Shown in pieces: positions 60,988 to 64,000 of a DNA stretch of 64,000 nt. The DNA is from Paenibacillus polymyxa. GTDB taxonomy: Bacteria; Bacillota; Bacilli; Paenibacillales; Paenibacillaceae. Numbering within the stretch: position 1 is the first letter of the stretch; every line of letters starts with the position of its first letter. The translations under genes were made by a program, and so were the position numbers. Under the pieces are notes generated by a model that saw only the letters and a program-made list of their open reading frames with translations, was not told the DNA's origin and made no database searches. Location: contig NZ_JAGGNR010000036.1 in NCBI RefSeq assembly GCF_018614975.1, positions 28,561-92,560 on the forward strand, given 5' to 3'.

Positions 60988-61845
60988 TTACTTGTAAAAA
61001 GTATGATGACCGATCGTTTTTACTTTTTTCTGCGAACGGGCAACTGTCAGATCGTCAGCAAGTGTCAATGATAAGAAATAATACGTATCATCGGCAACTT
61101 CCTTCTTCCCGTTCAACGCAGCATTCACTGCTTTGATGCTGTCCTCGTTGGGAACCACACGTTTCATACGTCCGTTCGCTACAGGACTAAACTGAGATTT
61201 CTGATAGATGACCTTGTAAATGGTATCGGGAAAATTGGCTGACCGCAGCCGGTTTAAGACAACATTGGCAACTGCCACTTTGCCTTCGTACGGTTCACCT
61301 TCCGCTTCTGCCATGACGATTTTTTGCAGCAGATGCAGTTCTTTATCGGACACACTGTATGACCAGGTTGCGAGTTTCCCGTCTTCCTGGTTCAGAAGTT
61401 TGGTCCGTGTAAAGTATAGTTTTTGGGGGGGAGTTGTTACAGCAGCGACTTCTTTGGCACGTTTCACTTTGGCCAATTTCAGTGCAGCTTCTTTTTTGGC
61501 TTTGGCCGCAGCTACCGCTCTAGCTTTGTTCTTGGCCTTGGCTTCTTGCAGTTCCTGCTCTTCTTGAGCAGTCGTAAGCCAGTTCTTCGCTGGCAGAGAT
61601 TCAGTCCACGCTACGGTTTGGGCAGACAGATTAGAGGACAGACTTGTCCCATCTTCCATCATGCGCCTCTCTTCTTGCGTAGATGTTTGGTTATTTTGCA
61701 CAGAAGCCGAAAGTTCGGTCATCTGTTTGCTATCACTAGCTTCATTCCACTTCCCCGTCGCCTGAACGACATTTACCCCCACTATACATACAAGCAGCAC
61801 TGATAACATCGGTGCTACCCAACGATTTTTGCTTATAATGTTCAT
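60988..61845 (-). CDS. SleB/CwlJ-type cell wall hydrolase
   Basis: Lytic hydrolase (Hydrolase_2 domain) of spore cortex or vegetative wall. The 285-residue protein has an N-terminal hydrophobic segment (VAPMLSVLLVCIVGVNVVQA, signal peptide or anchor), an Ala/Lys-rich helical linker (residues ~90-140) and a C-terminal catalytic domain (KELHLLQKIVMAEAEGEPYEGKVAVANVVLNRL with the catalytic Glu, SQFSPVANGRM). AGGAGG precedes the start. No peptidoglycan-binding domain precedes the catalytic part, unlike SleB itself, and no ypeB follows. It is likely a vegetative or sporulation-associated homologue. Confidence 0.9.
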   Translation of the reverse strand: MNIISKNRWVAPMLSVLLVCIVGVNVVQATGKWNEASDSKQMTELSASVQNNQTSTQEERRMMEDGTSLSSNLSAQTVAWTESLPAKNWLTTAQEEQELQEAKAKNKARAVAAAKAKKEAALKLAKVKRAKEVAAVTTPPQKLYFTRTKLLNQEDGKLATWSYSVSDKELHLLQKIVMAEAEGEPYEGKVAVANVVLNRLRSANFPDTIYKVIYQKSQFSPVANGRMKRVVPNEDSIKAVNAALNGKKEVADDTYYFLSLTLADDLTVARSQKKVKTIGHHTFYK

Positions 61846-61975
61846 TCGAAGATTCCTCCTGTCGAAACAATTCCCTTAACTAAGTAACCCAAAAAAAAGA
61901 ATTTGAATAACGATGGCTAATATTACATAGGGATAAACGTTATGTCAATGTGATTTTATGGCATAAAAATGATTA

Positions 61976-62578
61976 TCAGGAAAAAGAGAACGTATCCACG
62001 ACCTCATACATTGGCGATTGCCCCAGCCTTGTCACATAAAGTACAACGTCCTCCACCATCCAAGAATTAACACCTGTGGAATGTTCCGGAAGCACTCCAG
62101 ACACCCCTTTATTTTCATTACCTGGAAGCTGTCCCAGATATTTTCTGGCAATGGTAATGTGGGGAGCATAAGGTCTTAATTCAGCTTCATATCCAAGGGG
62201 CAAAGTCGACTGCACGATTTGTTTTTGCAATGAAAACAAGTGCTCTACCTCTCCGCCAACACCTTTCCAAAGCACCTTAGGTGCTTCTTCAAGTCCAAAT
62301 GTGCCCCAGTCGGAAAGCTGAAGTTCAAACGGCTGAAATCCGCTTGCTGCTGAGCGCAAAGCTTTTCGCAGGTGCCCGATGTCACTAACTAACGTATCCC
62401 CCAGAAATTGCAAGGTTATATGATAATCCCTGTGATCTGTCCATTCACGAAAATCAAGCTTGTTCTGTACAAGCCTCGCATCCATTTGAAGAGACTGCTG
62501 AACAGCAACAGGAAGACGAATTGCTACAAACAATCTTTCCCGTCGGGATGAATGATCCTGATGTGATTGGTTATTCAT
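61976..62578 (-). CDS. thpR: RNA 2',3'-cyclic phosphodiesterase
   Basis: 2H phosphoesterase family (formerly 2'-5' RNA ligase). The ~200-residue protein has RLFVAIRLPVAVQQSLQ near residue 16 and the two HxT/S motifs YHITLQFLGDT near 54 and PHITIARKYLGQ near 140, with GTFGLEEAPKVLWKGV between. AGAGAGG lies eight bases before the ATG at 62578; a GTG three codons earlier is an alternative. Monocistronic, divergent from the dehydrogenase gene. In vivo substrates are unclear in this family. Confidence 0.92.
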   Translation of the reverse strand: MNNQSHQDHSSRRERLFVAIRLPVAVQQSLQMDARLVQNKLDFREWTDHRDYHITLQFLGDTLVSDIGHLRKALRSAASGFQPFELQLSDWGTFGLEEAPKVLWKGVGGEVEHLFSLQKQIVQSTLPLGYEAELRPYAPHITIARKYLGQLPGNENKGVSGVLPEHSTGVNSWMVEDVVLYVTRLGQSPMYEVVDTFSFS

Positions 62579-62785
62579 TGCATACACCTCTCTAAAGTTC
62601 GCTCTATTATTTCATAACTATACATATCGTTTCAAGTTGGGTAAGTATAGAGTGACACAAATATAACCATTTGCAAATAAGGCTAGATTCCTGCATTTAC
62701 CACCTTAATGCACATCCAACACCAAATCTGATACACTTTAATTATCAAACTCATCAAACTATTTATCTCAGGAGGACCACACATT

Positions 62786-63742
62786 ATGGGTAAAATTGTA
62801 TGTTTTCCATCTCTATCCGAAGAACAGCAACAACGCATTCAGAATGCTGCACCAGGATACACCCTGAAATTCGGAAAAGCCAAGGAATTGGACCCTGCTG
62901 AGTTGAAAGAAGCTGAGATTATTCTCGGCTGGTCCTCACTCGTCACAGAACATGCATTGAAACAGGACAGCCTGTTGAAGTGGGTTCAGGTCTGGTCTGC
63001 TGGTGTGGACAATCTCCCCTTCGCAGATTTGCAACAAAAGAACGTTCAGGTCACCAGTGCAAATGGAGTTCATGCGATTCCAATCACTGAGATTATTCTG
63101 GGCATGATGTTATCCCACAGTCGCTGGCTGAGACAAGCTATGCTGCATCAACAGCAGGCCGAATGGAAAGCTCCTGCCAAACCATTGCCGGAACTGCATG
63201 GCAAAACAGCGGTCATCGTTGGTGTAGGTGAGATTGGGACCGAAACGGCCCGTATTCTCAAAGCCCTCGGCATGCGCACAATCGGAGTTCGCCGTTCAGG
63301 TAAGGATGTCCCCAATGTGGATCAAATGTACGACATGACCGGTTTACATGAAGCCTTGAGCCAGGGGGATTATGTAATTAATATTTTACCGCTAACCGAT
63401 GAAACCAAACATATATATGATCAAACTGCATTTGAGCAGTTCCGATCCGGTGCCTGCTTCGTCAATGTGGGCCGTGGCCCCAGTGTGAAAACGGAAGCCT
63501 TGCTGAATGCACTCCAAAACGGCCAGGTTGCCTTCGCCGCACTGGACGTGTTCGAAGAAGAACCTCTTCCGGCAGACCACCCGCTATGGGGCATGGATAA
63601 CGTATTAATTACGCCTCATATCGCAGGAAGTACAGAGCAATATGCAGATCGAGCAGTCGATATTTTCGTCAAAAATCTGGAAGCTTACGTCGCTGGCGAT
63701 ACCCTGCCGGTGAACCTTGTGGATTATAGTCATAAATATTAA
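62786..63742 (+). CDS. D-2-hydroxyacid dehydrogenase
   Basis: NAD(P)-dependent reductase of 2-oxoacids, subtype like GhrA/phosphoglycerate dehydrogenase relatives. The 318-residue protein has the NAD loop VGVGEIGTETARILKALGMRTIGVRR near residue 138, NVGRGPSVKTEALLNAL near 229 with the catalytic Arg, Glu in FEEEPLPADHPLWGM near 258, and His in TPHIAGST near 278. AGGAGG precedes the start by eight bases. The substrate cannot be told from sequence; glyoxylate or hydroxypyruvate reduction is likely. Confidence 0.93.
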   Translation: MGKIVCFPSLSEEQQQRIQNAAPGYTLKFGKAKELDPAELKEAEIILGWSSLVTEHALKQDSLLKWVQVWSAGVDNLPFADLQQKNVQVTSANGVHAIPITEIILGMMLSHSRWLRQAMLHQQQAEWKAPAKPLPELHGKTAVIVGVGEIGTETARILKALGMRTIGVRRSGKDVPNVDQMYDMTGLHEALSQGDYVINILPLTDETKHIYDQTAFEQFRSGACFVNVGRGPSVKTEALLNALQNGQVAFAALDVFEEEPLPADHPLWGMDNVLITPHIAGSTEQYADRAVDIFVKNLEAYVAGDTLPVNLVDYSHKY

Positions 63743-63888
63743 CACAAACACCCGTTCCCATGCAATATTGTGCAAATCAGATCAACGATATCAATTGAAC
63801 AAATAAATATTTCTGTCCTCTACGTTCTCGTGTAAATCGTTAGTTCAATTGCAATGTACACAGTAAAAAGCTCCACCACTGGAAATTT

Positions 63889-64000
63889 TGAACCGCTCCC
63901 TGTCAAGTAGACAGTTAAAAAAACAAAAATTAGTTCATTGAGATACCTTAGCCCGGATGACGTGCTAAGGTATCTTTCTTGTTATACAGCTCTTCGGTCT
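63889..64000. mobile_element. Possible end of an IS3-like element, cut by the window edge
   Basis: TGAACCGCTCCCTG followed by TCAAGTAGACAG (63889-63914) has the TG start and AAGTAGACA core common in IS3-family inverted repeats. Nothing of a transposase can be read before the window ends, so the call is tentative. Confidence 0.35.
63941..63985 (+). terminator. Terminator-like hairpin near the right edge
   Basis: Perfect 12-bp stem AGATACCTTAGC/GCTAAGGTATCT with an 11-base loop, followed by TTCTTGTTAT. It could shield the element beyond from outside transcription, or end a gene on the minus strand. Confidence 0.6.

Noticed and set aside
61065..61100. ATAATACGTATCAT palindrome-like sequence
   Set aside because: Within the SleB coding region, lacks the full GATAC left arm.
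1..64000. CRISPR array, tRNA or rRNA genes, prophage genes
   Set aside because: No regular direct repeats, no cloverleaf or rRNA sequence and no phage structural genes were seen on either strand.

Overview
The window is a chromosomal segment of a low-to-mid GC, endospore-forming Firmicute, most likely a Paenibacillus. Evidence: strong AGGAGG-type ribosome binding sites with frequent TTG/GTG starts, a CIRCE-controlled groES, T-box leaders, an H-type small acid-soluble spore protein, a SleB-type hydrolase, Ku/LigD, and a long Wzx/Wzy exopolysaccharide (EPS) operon with ManC and a pyruvyl transferase, a gene set like the paenan loci of Paenibacillus. No prophage, CRISPR array, rRNA or tRNA was seen.

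Layout. 1-13 kb is the housekeeping block known from B. subtilis as ydiB-ydiM/groES: groES (CIRCE), tatC, tatA, moaB, moaC, 5-formyl-THF cyclo-ligase, the ABC-F ATPase ydiF, then tsaD, rimI, tsaB and tsaE. Between ydiF and tsaD lie a cluster of DnaA boxes and leuA, which is preceded by two tandem T-box riboswitches, both with a CUC (Leu) specifier. A ~184-bp inverted-repeat element sits inside the tsa operon. 13-18 kb holds sspH, Ku, a two-domain VOC dioxygenase-like gene, and LigD split into separate ligase and polymerase genes. 18-29 kb holds membrane and regulatory genes: YitT, cardiolipin synthase, a CNNM/CBS ion exporter, a secreted alpha/beta hydrolase, a GntR/DUF1648 pair with its own operator, an AI-2E/PerM transporter, and an ABC-2 exporter with a small Cys-rich protein.

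29-49.6 kb is one minus-strand EPS operon of about 20 kb. Its order is a PilZ-like small protein, the PHP phosphatase/Wzz-like/BY-kinase triad, a structured RNA resembling the EAR (epsC) processive antiterminator, galU, a phosphoglycosyl transferase, wzy, an Alg14/Alg13-like pair, four glycosyltransferases, wzx, pyruvyl transferase, manC, ugd, an LCP ligase, a GH74-like beta-propeller protein, VanZ and a small membrane protein, then a terminator. Sugar supply (UDP-Glc, UDP-GlcA, GDP-Man), assembly, flipping, polymerisation, length control and possible trimming are all present. A divergent XRE-family regulator follows at 49.9 kb. The EPS promoter carries three copies of a 15-bp GATAC-N5-GTATC-like operator, and a fourth, perfect copy lies just downstream of the promoter of the Cys-rich protein/ABC operon 20 kb away. 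This suggests one Xre-type regulator controls both units.

50-64 kb holds a new 51-codon gene, gltB (no gltD beside it), a YhgE/Pip protein with its TetR regulator and matching operator-like sites, a UgtP-like glycolipid glucosyltransferase, a SleB hydrolase, thpR, a D-2-hydroxyacid dehydrogenase, and what may be the edge of an IS3-like element at the right end. All statements come from reading the sequence and from family knowledge; no searches were run.
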